NCBI RefSeq assembly: GCF_002159265.1
Contig: NZ_NFHG01000003.1
Span: 62,001-126,000, forward strand
DNA length: 64,000 nt
Direction: 5' to 3'
DNA from: Flavonifractor sp. An82
Lineage (GTDB): Bacteria; Bacillota; Clostridia; Oscillospirales; Oscillospiraceae
Program-made: the position numbers and the translations under genes
Shown here: one piece after another, positions 52,839 to 62,196 of the stretch
How positions within the stretch are numbered: position 1 is the stretch's first letter
Layout of the letters: each line of letters starts with the position of its first letter
Notes under the pieces: model-generated
What the model saw: the letters and a program-made list of their open reading frames with translations, nothing else
The model's database searches: none
Told to the model about the DNA's origin: nothing

Positions 52839-52866
52839 AAAAAGCGCGCCGAAAGGCGCGCTTTTT
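52839..52866. terminator. Bidirectional terminator after the nitroreductase gene
   Basis: AAAAAGCGCGCC (52839-52850), loop GAAA, GGCGCGCTTTTT (52855-52866). The convergent sigma/anti-sigma fusion ends 16 bp away. Confidence 0.85.
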
Positions 52867-52881
52867 GTATTTCAGCGGGGA

Positions 52882-53793
52882 TCAGGTCAGGGGGATCTCC
52901 ACCCCGCAGACCGAGATGGAGGCCAGGTTTTCCACGTCCAGGGGGGTGTCTGGACGGCGGACCAGATGAATCCAGCCGTCCTCCGAGGGGTCGGTGCCGC
53001 CGCTGCACCCGCTACAGGCCTGGTCGTCCATCATAGGAATGGCGGTGCCGTCCTTGGTGTAGAGGGTGATTTCCTGACCATCAATGCAGGCCGGATTACC
53101 GGCCTCGTCTTTGGGCACCCAGCTGTGGTGGCCCTTAAGGGCCTCCCCCTCAATGCACACATACACACTGAGGGGAGACACAACTACTTCTGTCATGGTG
53201 GCGTCCACGTCCAGGGTGTGGACAGGCAGATCGGGCTCCAGCCGAATGGTGTGGTCCGGGTAGTTCAGTGTGGTGCGGAAGGTCCAGGTCGCGCCACAGT
53301 CATAGGATCGCTCCCACTCCTTCTCCGTCTCATTCCAAACGGTATTGTGGTAGAGCTTCCCCAAGGTGATCTCCATGGTGCTGCCATTGAAGGATTGCCC
53401 TTCTGAGATATAATAAGCAGTAAAGATAAAACTCAGCTGGTTGTCCGTAGGGTCGTGATCCTCCAGCTGCTCATAGCCTCCCGAGCCGCCCATATCCAGG
53501 TCCGGGAAGGTGGGAGAACCCCATTCCTCAAAGTGATACCCGTCCGCCCAGTCCAGCACCGTCCCCTCCGGGGCGGTGAGGGTGACCCCCAGGTAGATGG
53601 TGTAGTCGTCGGCCATGCAGTCGGTGAGGGTCATGGTCCAGCCGCTTAAGGTGCGCCCGTCGGTCAGCAGCTTGAGCAGCACCTCCTGGCAGATGTCCTT
53701 GGCGTCGTCCAGGTCTCCCAGCCAGGTGTAGCCCAGGCGGATGATGGCGTCGGCGTAGCGGTCCACCAGCTCCCTGGCCCGCTGTTCCTCCAT
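52882..53793 (-). pseudogene. In-frame fusion of an ECF sigma factor N-terminus to an anti-sigma (DUF4179-type) extracellular part
   Basis: A 303-residue frame. Residues 1-47 (RARELVDRYADAIIRLGYTW, then DAKDICQEVLLKLLTDG) are the start of ECF sigma region 2. At about residue 48 (near base 53650) the sequence jumps to a beta-rich part (MTLTDCMADDYTIYLGVTLT and onward) typical of the C-terminal domain of membrane anti-sigma factors encoded just after such sigma genes. Sigma region 4, the anti-sigma cytosolic helix and the membrane span are all missing. This is best read as an in-frame deletion across a sigma/anti-sigma operon. A good ribosome site (GGAGGGAGGG) remains, so the product may still be made. 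Confidence 0.72.
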
Positions 53794-53847
53794 GGCCCTC
53801 CCTCCTTTCACCCTTATAACAACACAGAAGGGCTCAATCTGTCAAAA

Positions 53848-53878
53848 AACCCGGCGCGGCCATTGGCCGCGCCGGGTT
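53848..53878 (-). terminator. Terminator of the PTS IIC-like gene
   Basis: AACCCGGCGCGGCC (53848-53861), loop ATT, GGCCGCGCCGGGTT (53865-53878), with an A-run at 53844-53849 (U's on the minus strand). Confidence 0.85.
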
Positions 53879-53896
53879 GCTATATATGGTTGCCGG

Positions 53897-54985
53897 TCAA
53901 TCCAGCGTCAAATCTCCCTCTTTGATCCATCCGATTTTCCGGAAGAACAGGCCGAACAGCCAGGTGAGCACCGCCGGGAGCACAAAGCAGATGAGCACCA
54001 GCCCCACCCAGTCAAAGGCGGTAATGGCGGCTTTGGCTCCGGTGGCCACGTCGTTGACCCAGCCGGTGTACACCCCGATGGGGCCCACCATGCCGCAGGT
54101 GCCCATGCCCGAGGCCACGCCGGAGGCGGGGTCGTTCATTTGCAGGCCGAACAGGCAGGTGGCCATGGGCCCGGTAATGGCGGAGGTGAGGATGGCAGGC
54201 AGCCAGATCCTGGGGTTCTTCACGATGTTGCCCATCTGGAGCATGGAGGTGCCCAGACCCTGGCTCACCAGCCCGCCCCACTTGTTTTCCCGGAAGGAGA
54301 GCACGGCGAAGCCCACCATGTTGGCGCAGCAGCCCGCCACGGCGGCTCCCCCCGCCAGACCGGTGAGGCCGATGGCGGCGCAGATGGCCGCCGACGAGAT
54401 GGGCAGGGTGAGGGCAATGCCGATGACCACCGACACCAGCATGCCCATCCAGAAGGGCTGGAGGACGGTGGCCCACTTCACAAAGTCCCCCACAGCGGAG
54501 GCCGCCGTGCCGATGGCGGGTGCCCACAGGGCGGACAGCCCCACACCCGCCAGAATGGTCACCAGGGGGGTGACCAGGATGTCAATTTTGGTCTCCTTGG
54601 ACACCGCCTTGCCCAGCTCAGCGGCGATGACGGCGATGAAGAGCACCGCCAAAGGCCCGCCGGCGCCGCTGGTACCGCTGAGGGTGGTGGAGCCCAGAGC
54701 ATTGGCGGCGTAGCCCACCGTAGCCAGGGAGAAGAGCACCAGGGGGGGCGCCTGGAGGGCGAAGCCGATGGCCACCGCCATGGCCGCCCCGCTCATGGCG
54801 GAGCAGTAGCCCCCCACCTCCACCAGGAAGGCCAGCCCCAGCTGGTCCCCCAGGGTGTCCAGAATGGTGCCGATGAGCAGGGAGCAGAACAGACCCTGAG
54901 CCATGGCCCCCAGGGCGTCCACCCCGTACCGCTTGGCGGATATCACAATGTTTTTCCGCTTGAGAAATGTCGATAACTGTCCCAT
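53897..54985 (-). CDS. PTS sugar transporter IIC-like membrane protein (PTS_EIIC_2 type)
   Basis: A 362-residue protein with about nine to ten membrane segments and family-like GYCSAMSGAAMAVAIGFALQ, AICAAIGLTGLAGGAAVAGC and MGTCGMVGPIGVYTGWVND. It matches stand-alone IIC proteins of the PF13303 group, which lack linked IIA/IIB; none is present here. The substrate is unknown, and phosphotransferase-dependent transport is not shown. ATG 54985 was chosen (AGAGG upstream); 9 further codons are open. Confidence 0.78.
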   Translation of the reverse strand: MGQLSTFLKRKNIVISAKRYGVDALGAMAQGLFCSLLIGTILDTLGDQLGLAFLVEVGGYCSAMSGAAMAVAIGFALQAPPLVLFSLATVGYAANALGSTTLSGTSGAGGPLAVLFIAVIAAELGKAVSKETKIDILVTPLVTILAGVGLSALWAPAIGTAASAVGDFVKWATVLQPFWMGMLVSVVIGIALTLPISSAAICAAIGLTGLAGGAAVAGCCANMVGFAVLSFRENKWGGLVSQGLGTSMLQMGNIVKNPRIWLPAILTSAITGPMATCLFGLQMNDPASGVASGMGTCGMVGPIGVYTGWVNDVATGAKAAITAFDWVGLVLICFVLPAVLTWLFGLFFRKIGWIKEGDLTLD

Positions 54986-55137
54986 AACCGTTTCCTCTGT
55001 TATTAAAGTCATAACAGGTGTCTTGACACCTTAATGCACTATTATACCGGCACAGGAAATTTTGTCAAGGAAAAGATGCCCGGGTTCCGGGAATGTGGTA
55101 CAATGAAAAAAACGCCAGATCAAAAGGGAGAACGCAT

Positions 55138-56571
55138 ATGACAGTATCAGAACGTCTTGGTTCCCGGGCGGACATTACCGCCGGGGTGGTTACTACCTTC
55201 CGCACCCTGTCCCGCCATCCCCACCCCTCCTATCACGAGGAGCAGGTGGGAGAGGACTATATGGAGTTCCTTCGAGGCCTGGGCCTCTCCCCTGTCCGGG
55301 ATGAGGCGGGCAATGTGATGGCGGACTGCCCCGCCACCCCCGGCCGGGAGGGGGAGCCCCTGCTCATCCTCCAGGGCCATATGGACATGGTGTGTGCCGT
55401 GGCCCCCGGCAGCGGCTTTGATCCTCTCATCGACCCGGTGACCGTGCTGGAACAGGACGGATTTCTGTGTACCGACCGCCGCTCCTCCCTGGGGGCGGAC
55501 AACAACCTGGGCAACGCCGCCGCCCTGTGGGTGCTGGAGAGAGGGGTGAGCCACGGCCCCCTGCGGCTGATCTTCACCGTGGGGGAGGAAATGGGCCTGG
55601 AGGGGGCCAAGGTGGTGGACCCGGCCTGGCTGGCGGGGGCGGCCTGGCTGCTGAATACCGACGGCTTCCACCTGGGCCGGGCCATCGTGGGCTCCGCCGG
55701 AGGACGGCGGGAGTGCTGGACCCGTCCCCTGGATACCTGCCCCGCTCCGGAGGTTGAGGCCTGGAACATCTCCCTCACCGGCGGCACCGGCGGCCACTCG
55801 GGGGATGACATCCACCTGGGACGGATCAACCCCATAAAGGTACTGGCCGCCTGGCTGAAAAACCAGCCCACCCTGGCGGTGGCCGATTTTTCCGGCGGCT
55901 CCGCCTTCAACGCCATTCCCGCGGCGGCGGAGGCGGTGGTGATGGGCCGGAAGCCCGACCTGAGTGAGCTGGAGCAGGCCCTTCTCCCCTACCGGACCAC
56001 CGACCCCAACCTGAAGCTGGACCTGTCCCCTGCCGATCGCCCGGAGACGGTATGGACGGCTCACTTCCGCCGGGAGGTGCTGGACCTGCTCACCGCCCTC
56101 CGCCACGGGGTGTATGCCATGGACCCCCAGTTCCCCGGTGTGGTGGGGGCCTCGGCCAACCTGGGCGTGGCCCGTCGTGAGGGGGACTGCTTTGCCGTCC
56201 GCCTCTTCCTCCGGGCCGCCCGGGAGGAGGACGAGGGGGCCATGGCGGCAGACAACCGGACCCTGGCGGAGGGGGCGGGCTTCGCCCTCACCGTCACCGG
56301 CTACCCCGGCTGGCCGGGGGACAAAAACAACCCCCTGGCCCTGGCGCTGGACCGGGTATACCGGGCCCAGACCGGGCGGGGGCTGGAGATCAATATGGTC
56401 CATGTGGGGCTGGAGCCCTCGGTGTTCCGGGCCAAGGCCCCGGGGCTGGTGATGGCCTCCACGGGGCCGGATATTCTGGACGCCCACTCGGTGGACGAGC
56501 GGGCGCCCCTGGCGGGACTGGCGGATTACGCCCTGTTGCTGGCGGGGCTGCTGGAGGAGCCCCTCAGCTGA
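55138..56571 (+). CDS. pepD: Aminoacyl-histidine dipeptidase (M20, PepD family)
   Basis: A 477-residue M20 metallopeptidase. Metal-site segments: LILQGHMDMVCAV (first His/Asp), SSLGADNNLGNAAAL (bridging Asp), FTVGEEMGLEGAK (catalytic Glu-Glu) and LNTDGFH. The dimerisation insert has TGGHSGDDIHLGRINPIK. PepD-type enzymes cut Xaa-His dipeptides such as carnosine. ATG 55138 with AAAGGGAG upstream. The 3' end overlaps the convergent rqcP by 8 bp. Confidence 0.93.
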   Translation: MTVSERLGSRADITAGVVTTFRTLSRHPHPSYHEEQVGEDYMEFLRGLGLSPVRDEAGNVMADCPATPGREGEPLLILQGHMDMVCAVAPGSGFDPLIDPVTVLEQDGFLCTDRRSSLGADNNLGNAAALWVLERGVSHGPLRLIFTVGEEMGLEGAKVVDPAWLAGAAWLLNTDGFHLGRAIVGSAGGRRECWTRPLDTCPAPEVEAWNISLTGGTGGHSGDDIHLGRINPIKVLAAWLKNQPTLAVADFSGGSAFNAIPAAAEAVVMGRKPDLSELEQALLPYRTTDPNLKLDLSPADRPETVWTAHFRREVLDLLTALRHGVYAMDPQFPGVVGASANLGVARREGDCFAVRLFLRAAREEDEGAMAADNRTLAEGAGFALTVTGYPGWPGDKNNPLALALDRVYRAQTGRGLEINMVHVGLEPSVFRAKAPGLVMASTGPDILDAHSVDERAPLAGLADYALLLAGLLEEPLS

Positions 56572-56809
56572 GCAGCTCCTTGTACAGGGCGGGGGCGTCG
56601 GCCTTGCCCACGTGCTCGGCCACCGACAGTACCTCCACCTTTACGGTGCGCTCGCCGAAGCGCAGCTCCAGCACGTCACCCACCTTCACGTCGTAGCTGG
56701 CCTTCACCGGCCGGCCGTTGGCGGTCACCCGCTGGTTGTCGCAGGCCTCGTTGGCTACCGTCCGGCGCTTGATGAGCCGGGAGACTTTCAGCCATTTATC
56801 CAGGCGCAT
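56564..56809 (-). CDS. rqcP: S4-domain protein RqcP (YabO/HslR family)
   Basis: An 81-residue S4 protein: MRLDKWLKVSRLIKRRTVAN and VTANGRPVKASYDVKVGD. Bacillus RqcP works with RqcH in C-terminal Ala tailing of stalled nascent chains. It lies in the spoVB-like-mazG-hup-rqcP order common in clostridia (yabM-yabN-yabO in Bacillus). Its end overlaps pepD. Confidence 0.88.
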   Translation of the reverse strand: MRLDKWLKVSRLIKRRTVANEACDNQRVTANGRPVKASYDVKVGDVLELRFGERTVKVEVLSVAEHVGKADAPALYKELLS

Positions 56810-56846
56810 AATGAATCCTCCTTGTTATATCTAAAGGAAATATTAC

Positions 56847-56878
56847 AAAAATGCCCGTCCTTCCGGACGGGCATTTTT
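56847..56878 (-). terminator. Terminator of the HU gene
   Basis: AAAAATGCCCGTCC (56847-56860), loop TTCC, GGACGGGCATTTTT (56865-56878). It lies between hup and rqcP, so rqcP is partly insulated from hup. Confidence 0.85.
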
Positions 56879-56888
56879 TATGGGTCAA

Positions 56889-57164
56889 TTACTGAGCCAC
56901 AGCGTCCTTCAGGGCCTTGCCGGGCTTGAACACGGGCACCTTGGAGGCGGGGATCTTGATGCTCTCCTTGGTCTTGGGGTTACGGCCGGTGCGCTCGGCA
57001 CGGCACTTCACCTCAAAGGCGCCAAAGCCTACCAGCTGGACCTTGTCGCCCTCGGCCAGGCACTGGGAAATGACTTCGATGGCGGCGTTGAGAGCGGTCT
57101 CGGTATCCTTCTTGGACAGGCCGGCCTTCTCGGCGGCCGCGTTGATCAGTTCAGCCTTGTTCAT
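56889..57164 (-). CDS. hup: HU-family DNA-binding protein
   Basis: A 91-residue histone-like protein: MNKAELINAAAEKAGLSKKD, VQLVGFGAFEVKCRAERTGRNPKT (family signature GFGxFxxxxRxxRxGxNP) and IPASKVPVFKPGKALKDAV. It bends and compacts DNA as a dimer. It has GGAGG at good spacing and a terminator of its own, and follows mazG by 59 bp. Confidence 0.97.
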   Translation of the reverse strand: MNKAELINAAAEKAGLSKKDTETALNAAIEVISQCLAEGDKVQLVGFGAFEVKCRAERTGRNPKTKESIKIPASKVPVFKPGKALKDAVAQ

Positions 57165-57223
57165 GTTGCTGCTTTCCTCCTGTTTGCTCTGTAGTACTTG
57201 TTATTACTTAAGGCGTACCGCCT

Positions 57224-58012
57224 TTAAGTTTCCTTGGCGTGCTCCCATAGCTTGTCCAGTTCTTCCAGAGTCATGCCCTCCATGGACTGATTCTGGGCGG
57301 CGGCCTGGGCCTCCACCTTGCGGAACCGGTCGATGAACTTGTCGGTGGCCTTGCCCAGCGCCACCTCCGGGTCCACCTTCAGGAAGCGGGAGACATTGAC
57401 GGCGGAGAAGAGCAGGTCCCCCAGCTCCTCCTCCACGTTGGTACCCTGGGCCACGGCGTCCTTCAGCTCGCCCAGCTCCTCGGACAGCTTGTCCAGTGCG
57501 CCGGAGATATCCGGCCAGTCGAAGCCCGCCTTTTTGGCCTTCTTCTGCACCTTCTCTGCCCGCCACAGGGCGGGCAGAGAGCGGGCCACGGCGTCCAGGG
57601 CGTCGGTGTTGGTGGCCTGGCCCTTTTCCTTGCGCTTGAGCTCCTCCCAGTTGGTGAGCACCTCACCGGTGCCCGATACGCTCACGTCCCCAAACACATG
57701 GGGGTGGCGGTAGATGAGCTTTTTGCATACGCCGTCGGCCACGTCGTCCAGATCGAACCGGCCGGCCTCCTGCTCCATGCGGGCGTGGAAGAGCACCTGC
57801 AGCAGCACGTCCCCCAGCTCCTCCTTCAGGTGGTCGGGGCTGCGCTCGTCGATGGCCTCCACGGCCTCATAGGCCTCCTCCAGGAAGTTGCGGCGGATAG
57901 ACTCATGGGTCTGCTCCGCGTCCCAGGGGCAGCCGCCGGGGGCGCGGAGGATGCGTACGATCTCCTCCAGGTCCCGGACGTCATAGGAATCCTTATATTG
58001 AAAATCTACCAT
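57224..58012 (-). CDS. mazG: Nucleoside triphosphate pyrophosphohydrolase MazG
   Basis: A 262-residue MazG with two tandem helical pyrophosphatase domains. Domain 1 (about 15-110) carries the GGCPWDAEQTHESIRRNFLEE and EELGDVLLQVLFHARM metal-binding motifs; domain 2 (about 160-245) carries EELGDLLFSAVNVSRFL. It removes aberrant nucleotides. It lacks the SAM-methylase N-terminal part that Bacillus YabN has. It sits between the spoVB-like gene and hup. Confidence 0.94.
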   Translation of the reverse strand: MVDFQYKDSYDVRDLEEIVRILRAPGGCPWDAEQTHESIRRNFLEEAYEAVEAIDERSPDHLKEELGDVLLQVLFHARMEQEAGRFDLDDVADGVCKKLIYRHPHVFGDVSVSGTGEVLTNWEELKRKEKGQATNTDALDAVARSLPALWRAEKVQKKAKKAGFDWPDISGALDKLSEELGELKDAVAQGTNVEEELGDLLFSAVNVSRFLKVDPEVALGKATDKFIDRFRKVEAQAAAQNQSMEGMTLEELDKLWEHAKET

Positions 58013-58049
58013 ATTTCAAGGCCTCCTGCAACCTCTTTTTCCAAAAAAC

Positions 58050-59810
58050 TCAGCGAACGCGCAAGAGTTTCGCAATTTTGTCACCCTTGGGCATCATCTC
58101 CAGGTCCTCCCTGGACAGCACCCGCAGAGCCACGATGAGGATGACGTAGACCACCACGCCGGCCAGGATGCCGCCGGCGGTAGCCACGGCGTTCATCAGG
58201 AAGGAGCCATGGAAGACCTTGGCCAGCAGACCCTGGCAGCCCCAGGCTGCCGCCGCCATGATGAGGGAGGCAATGAGGGGCTTGAAGAACACCACGGTGA
58301 GCCGGGGAGGATGGGGCACCATCCGCTTGATGATGAGCAGGTTGAGTACCGACACTACCACAAAGCAGGTCAGGGTGCCGATGGGGGCGCCGTAGATCAT
58401 AAACTTGGGGTTGCCCACCAGGGTATAGCTGACGATGACCTTGGCTATGCCGCCGATGACCATGGTGATGATGGGCAGGTTGATAATACCGTTGGCCTGG
58501 AGGATGGCGGAAGCCACCACCTGGATGCACACAAAGAGGGAGGCGATGCCCAGGATGGACAGCAGGGGTCCGGCGATGCTCTCATCCACGTTGCCCACGG
58601 TGAGCAGCTGGATGATGGGGGTGCCCAGGGCGAACAGGCCGAAGCCGCAGGGCAGGGCGATGAGGGCGGATACCCGCATGGCGGACTCGGTGGTGCGCTG
58701 GGCGCCCAGACCGTCCCGCCGGGCGATGCAGGCGGACACGCCGGGCACGATGCAGGCGGTCAGGGGAACCATGAGGTTAAAGGGCAGGTTGTAGATGCTC
58801 ATGGTCTTGCCGTAGATGCCGTACAGTCCCCGGGCGGAGTCCAGAATGGGGTTGAGCTTGGTGTCAGGATTGACCAGCACCTCCGCCTGGAAAGCAGCCA
58901 GGTTGTCCTGGAAGATTTCCACTGCCTTGGGGAAGATGTCCAGCACGCTGTTGTTGATGCCGGTGAGCCCGTCCTGAATGGCGGTGAACACACTCTGCAG
59001 CTGGCTCTGCACCAGGTTGGTGTCAATAATATTGACGATGGACAGGGTGCAGGAGCTGAGGGTGATGGGGATGGCCAGCTTGAGCAGCCGGGACAGGATC
59101 TCCCCCGACCGATCGGGCCTGTCGGAGGTGGGCTTGTAATCCCGCTTGTTGGTGCGGATGTGGTTGATGGCCAGGAAGATCACCGACAGAATGGAGCCGA
59201 TGGACACGCCCAGCAGAGCGCCGGAGGCGGACAGACGGTTTTTCAGGTCCTCGTCGGGAATGGCGGAATTGAGGATGAGGAAGGCCAGAACCAGGCCCAG
59301 GAAGAGCTTGCACAGGGCCTCGATGACCTGGGAAATGCCGGTGGGCACCATGTTCATGTGGCCCTGGGCGTAGCCCCGGAAGGCGGAGCACAGGCAGGTA
59401 CACAGCACCGCCGGGGACAGGGCCAGCACGGCGAAGACGGCCTTCTCATTCTGCAGCACATACTTGGCCACGATGGGAGAGAACAACGACATGCACACAA
59501 AGCTGAGCACGCCCATAAACAAAAAGGCAAAGAAGGCAACCCGGAAGACCCGGGCCTTCTGGTTCTGGCGGCCCAGAGTGTTGCATTCGCTCACCGTCTT
59601 GGACAGGGCCACAGGCAGACCCGCCGTGGAGATAGTAAGGAAGAAGGTATAGATGTTATAGGCCCCGTTGAAGTCGCCGTAGGCCTCGTCGGACAGCAGG
59701 GCGGTCAGCGGGATCTTGTAGATGGCGCCGATGACCTTGACGATGATGGTGGTCATGGCCAAAAAAGCCGCGGCCCCATAAAAGGTATTTTTTTTCTGCT
59801 GGTTTGACAA
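58050..59810 (-). CDS. MATE/MVF-type polysaccharide flippase (SpoVB/YabM-like)
   Basis: A 586-residue membrane protein with about 14 spans. The N-terminus (NTFYGAAAFLAMTTIIVKVI) and ISTAGLPVALSKTVSE, plus YAQGHMNMVPTGISQVIEAL, match the stage V sporulation protein B family of lipid-linked oligosaccharide flippases. Its place before mazG-hup-rqcP corresponds to Bacillus yabM. Likely role: lipid II or spore-cortex precursor flipping; whether it is vegetative or sporulation-specific cannot be told. Confidence 0.88.
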   Translation of the reverse strand: MSNQQKKNTFYGAAAFLAMTTIIVKVIGAIYKIPLTALLSDEAYGDFNGAYNIYTFFLTISTAGLPVALSKTVSECNTLGRQNQKARVFRVAFFAFLFMGVLSFVCMSLFSPIVAKYVLQNEKAVFAVLALSPAVLCTCLCSAFRGYAQGHMNMVPTGISQVIEALCKLFLGLVLAFLILNSAIPDEDLKNRLSASGALLGVSIGSILSVIFLAINHIRTNKRDYKPTSDRPDRSGEILSRLLKLAIPITLSSCTLSIVNIIDTNLVQSQLQSVFTAIQDGLTGINNSVLDIFPKAVEIFQDNLAAFQAEVLVNPDTKLNPILDSARGLYGIYGKTMSIYNLPFNLMVPLTACIVPGVSACIARRDGLGAQRTTESAMRVSALIALPCGFGLFALGTPIIQLLTVGNVDESIAGPLLSILGIASLFVCIQVVASAILQANGIINLPIITMVIGGIAKVIVSYTLVGNPKFMIYGAPIGTLTCFVVVSVLNLLIIKRMVPHPPRLTVVFFKPLIASLIMAAAAWGCQGLLAKVFHGSFLMNAVATAGGILAGVVVYVILIVALRVLSREDLEMMPKGDKIAKLLRVR

Positions 59811-59822
59811 CGGTAGTCCCCC

Positions 59823-61124
59823 TTAGTTTTTCTGGAACAGCAGGGGCAGGGCGTAGTCCGCGACTTCCCGGCGTACCCGTTCCAGGTCGATGGTGAAAAA
59901 CTCCCCATCCTTGTATATGACCTTGCCCCGGGCCATATTCATCACCACGTCGGAGCCGTGGGCGGCGTAGGCCAGGTTGGAGATCACGCTGTGGCAGGGG
60001 GTGAGGTTGAGATGGGAGAAGTCCACCAGGATCAGGTCGGCATCATAGCCACCCTGGATCACGCCGGTCTGACGGCCCAGGGCGATGCCGCCGTCCCGGG
60101 TGGCCATTTTCAGAGCGTCCAGAGGCAGCAGGGCCAGGGGGTCGCAGTTGGCGCCGTTATGGAGAATGGCGGCAAACTTCAGATCGCTGAACAGGTCGGT
60201 GCAGTTGTTGGAGGACACGCCGTCGGTGCCCAGGCACACGTTGACCCCCGCCTTCTTCATGGCGGGGATGGGGGCGATGCCGCTGCCCAGCTTCAGGTTG
60301 GAGATGGGGTTGTGGATGGCGGAGATCCCCTTCTCGGCCATAATGGCCCAGTCCTCCGGGGTGGTCCACACGCAGTGGGCGGCAATGGCCCGGCCATCCC
60401 ACACGCCGTAGTCGTTGAGGGTCTGGATGGGGGTCTTGCCGTGGCGGGCGATGCAGGCCTCATGCTCCGCCTTTGTCTCGGAGATGTGGACGTGCATGCC
60501 CAGATTGTGCTCCCGGGCATAGTCGGCCATCCACTGCCACAGCTCCTTCCGGGAGGTGTACTCCCCGTGGATGGAGGCGTCGATGCGGATCTGGCCGTCG
60601 TTGTAGTTGTGCCACTTCTCGGTGAGCTCCCGCTGGGCCACGCAGTCGCCGTGGGTGGCGGGATCGAAGGTGTCTCCAAAGAGCACGCCGCCGCAGCACA
60701 GGTTGGCGCTGATGCCGGCGGAGGCCACCTCCTGGGCGATGATGTCGGTGTGCATATACATGTCGGCAATGGAGGTAACGCCGGAGGAGATCATCTCCGC
60801 CAGGCCCAGGGCGGTGCAGGCCCGGACGGCCCGGTCGTCCCAGCGGGCCTCCACCGGGAAGATGTAGTTGTTCAGCCAGTCCTGGAGGTTGTTGCCGTCG
60901 CCGTAGCCCCGCATGGCGGTCATGGGCACATGGGTGTGGGCGTTGACAAAGCCGGGCATCAGCACGTTGCCGTGGCCGTCGATCTCCTGGTCAAAGGGGC
61001 CCCAGGGCCGCTCGGTGCCCACCGAGCGGATCTTGGTCCCCTCCACCACCACATAGGCGCCCGGCATCACGGTGCCTGCCTCGTCCATCAGCACGGCGGT
61101 GCAGTTGTGAATGAGAATGGACAT
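59823..61124 (-). CDS. Amidohydrolase, MTA/SAH deaminase type
   Basis: A 433-residue metal-dependent deaminase: MPGFVNAHTHVPMTAMRGYG (HxH metal site, about residues 62-68), HVHISETKAEHE, AHCVWTT (His) and CLGTDGVSSNNCTDLFSDLK (Asp). This pattern is that of 5-methylthioadenosine / S-adenosylhomocysteine deaminases. The purine nucleoside phosphorylase gene lies just upstream on the same strand (51 bp), so both act in purine and methylthio nucleoside salvage. Exact substrate inferred. Confidence 0.88.
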   Translation of the reverse strand: MSILIHNCTAVLMDEAGTVMPGAYVVVEGTKIRSVGTERPWGPFDQEIDGHGNVLMPGFVNAHTHVPMTAMRGYGDGNNLQDWLNNYIFPVEARWDDRAVRACTALGLAEMISSGVTSIADMYMHTDIIAQEVASAGISANLCCGGVLFGDTFDPATHGDCVAQRELTEKWHNYNDGQIRIDASIHGEYTSRKELWQWMADYAREHNLGMHVHISETKAEHEACIARHGKTPIQTLNDYGVWDGRAIAAHCVWTTPEDWAIMAEKGISAIHNPISNLKLGSGIAPIPAMKKAGVNVCLGTDGVSSNNCTDLFSDLKFAAILHNGANCDPLALLPLDALKMATRDGGIALGRQTGVIQGGYDADLILVDFSHLNLTPCHSVISNLAYAAHGSDVVMNMARGKVIYKDGEFFTIDLERVRREVADYALPLLFQKN

Positions 61125-61175
61125 ATCTCTTGTCTCCTTTAATTGTTGTAAGAAGGTTTGGATGGCCCGTTTCTC

Positions 61176-62003
61176 TTACCCGATCTGCTTCAGGCAGGCC
61201 AGCACCAGTCTGGAGAACTTGTCCTTGCAGGCCTCGGCGGCATCCAGCACCTCCTGCTCGGAGAGGGGCTGGTTCAAAATACCGGCGGCCATGTTGCTCA
61301 GCAGGGTGAAGCCCAGCACCTGCATGCCGCAGTGGCCGGCGGTGATGACCTCGGGGGCGGTGGACATGCCCACCGCGTCCGCCCCGGCGATGCGGGCGAA
61401 GCGCACCTCGGCGGGAGTCTCGTACTGGGGGCCGGGGAAGTACATATACACACCCTCCTTCAGGGGGATGCGCAGCTCCTTGGCGGTCTTGCGGGCCAGT
61501 TCCTGGAGGGCGGGGGTGTACAGATGGGAGGCGTCGGGGAAGCGGACGCCGAACTCGGGCAGGTTCTCGCCCCGCAGGGGGGACTCCATGAAGAGCTTGA
61601 TGTGGTCGGTGATGAGCATCAGGTCACCGGCCTTCCAGTTCATGTTGACGCAGCCGGCGGCGTTGGTGACGATGAGGGTGTCGCAGCCCAGCAGCCGCAG
61701 CACCCGGACGGCGTAGGCCACCTCCTCATAGGAGTAGCCCTCATAGTGGTGCATCCGGCCCTGCATGACGGCCACGCTCTGGCCCTCCAGGGTGCCGAAC
61801 ACCAGCCGGCCCTTGTGGCCGGGGGCGGTGGAGGCCTTGAAGTGGGGGATCTCCCCGTAGGGCACGGCGATGGCGTTCTCCACAATATCACCCATGTAGC
61901 CCAGGCCGGAGCCCAGGATCATGGCCACCTTGGGGGCAAAGGCGCCGATCTTGCTGCGGATGTAGTCGGCGCTCTCCTGATACTGTGCAAAGGTATAGTT
62001 CAT
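61176..62003 (-). CDS. Purine nucleoside phosphorylase
   Basis: A 275-residue trimeric-type PNP: ILGSGLGYMGDIVENA (phosphate loop), VMQGRMHHYEGYSYEEV, IVTNAAGCVNMNWKAGDLML and GADAVGMSTAPEVITAGHCG (base-binding Glu/Asn region). It splits guanosine or inosine with phosphate. It heads a two-gene leftward operon with the MTA/SAH deaminase. GGAGG precedes the start. Confidence 0.93.
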   Translation of the reverse strand: MNYTFAQYQESADYIRSKIGAFAPKVAMILGSGLGYMGDIVENAIAVPYGEIPHFKASTAPGHKGRLVFGTLEGQSVAVMQGRMHHYEGYSYEEVAYAVRVLRLLGCDTLIVTNAAGCVNMNWKAGDLMLITDHIKLFMESPLRGENLPEFGVRFPDASHLYTPALQELARKTAKELRIPLKEGVYMYFPGPQYETPAEVRFARIAGADAVGMSTAPEVITAGHCGMQVLGFTLLSNMAAGILNQPLSEQEVLDAAEACKDKFSRLVLACLKQIG

Positions 62004-62196
62004 AAATGATCCTCCTTAACAGCGGATAAACATGAATGGTTTTGTCCTATTAAAGGTTAATCTATTCAATTATACACCTTGTAATAGGAAAAAGCAATGT
62101 AGATTGCAGGCCGGTTGGGGGGAACGGAAGTTCCAGAAGCCCCCTCTTGACTGGTACGTTTGTTCGAGTTATAATGGGGCCAAAGGGGGGAGCACG

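Noticed and set aside
52882-53793. Intact anti-sigma factor
   Set aside because: No membrane span or cytosolic sigma-binding helix is present, and the N-terminus is clearly sigma region 2.
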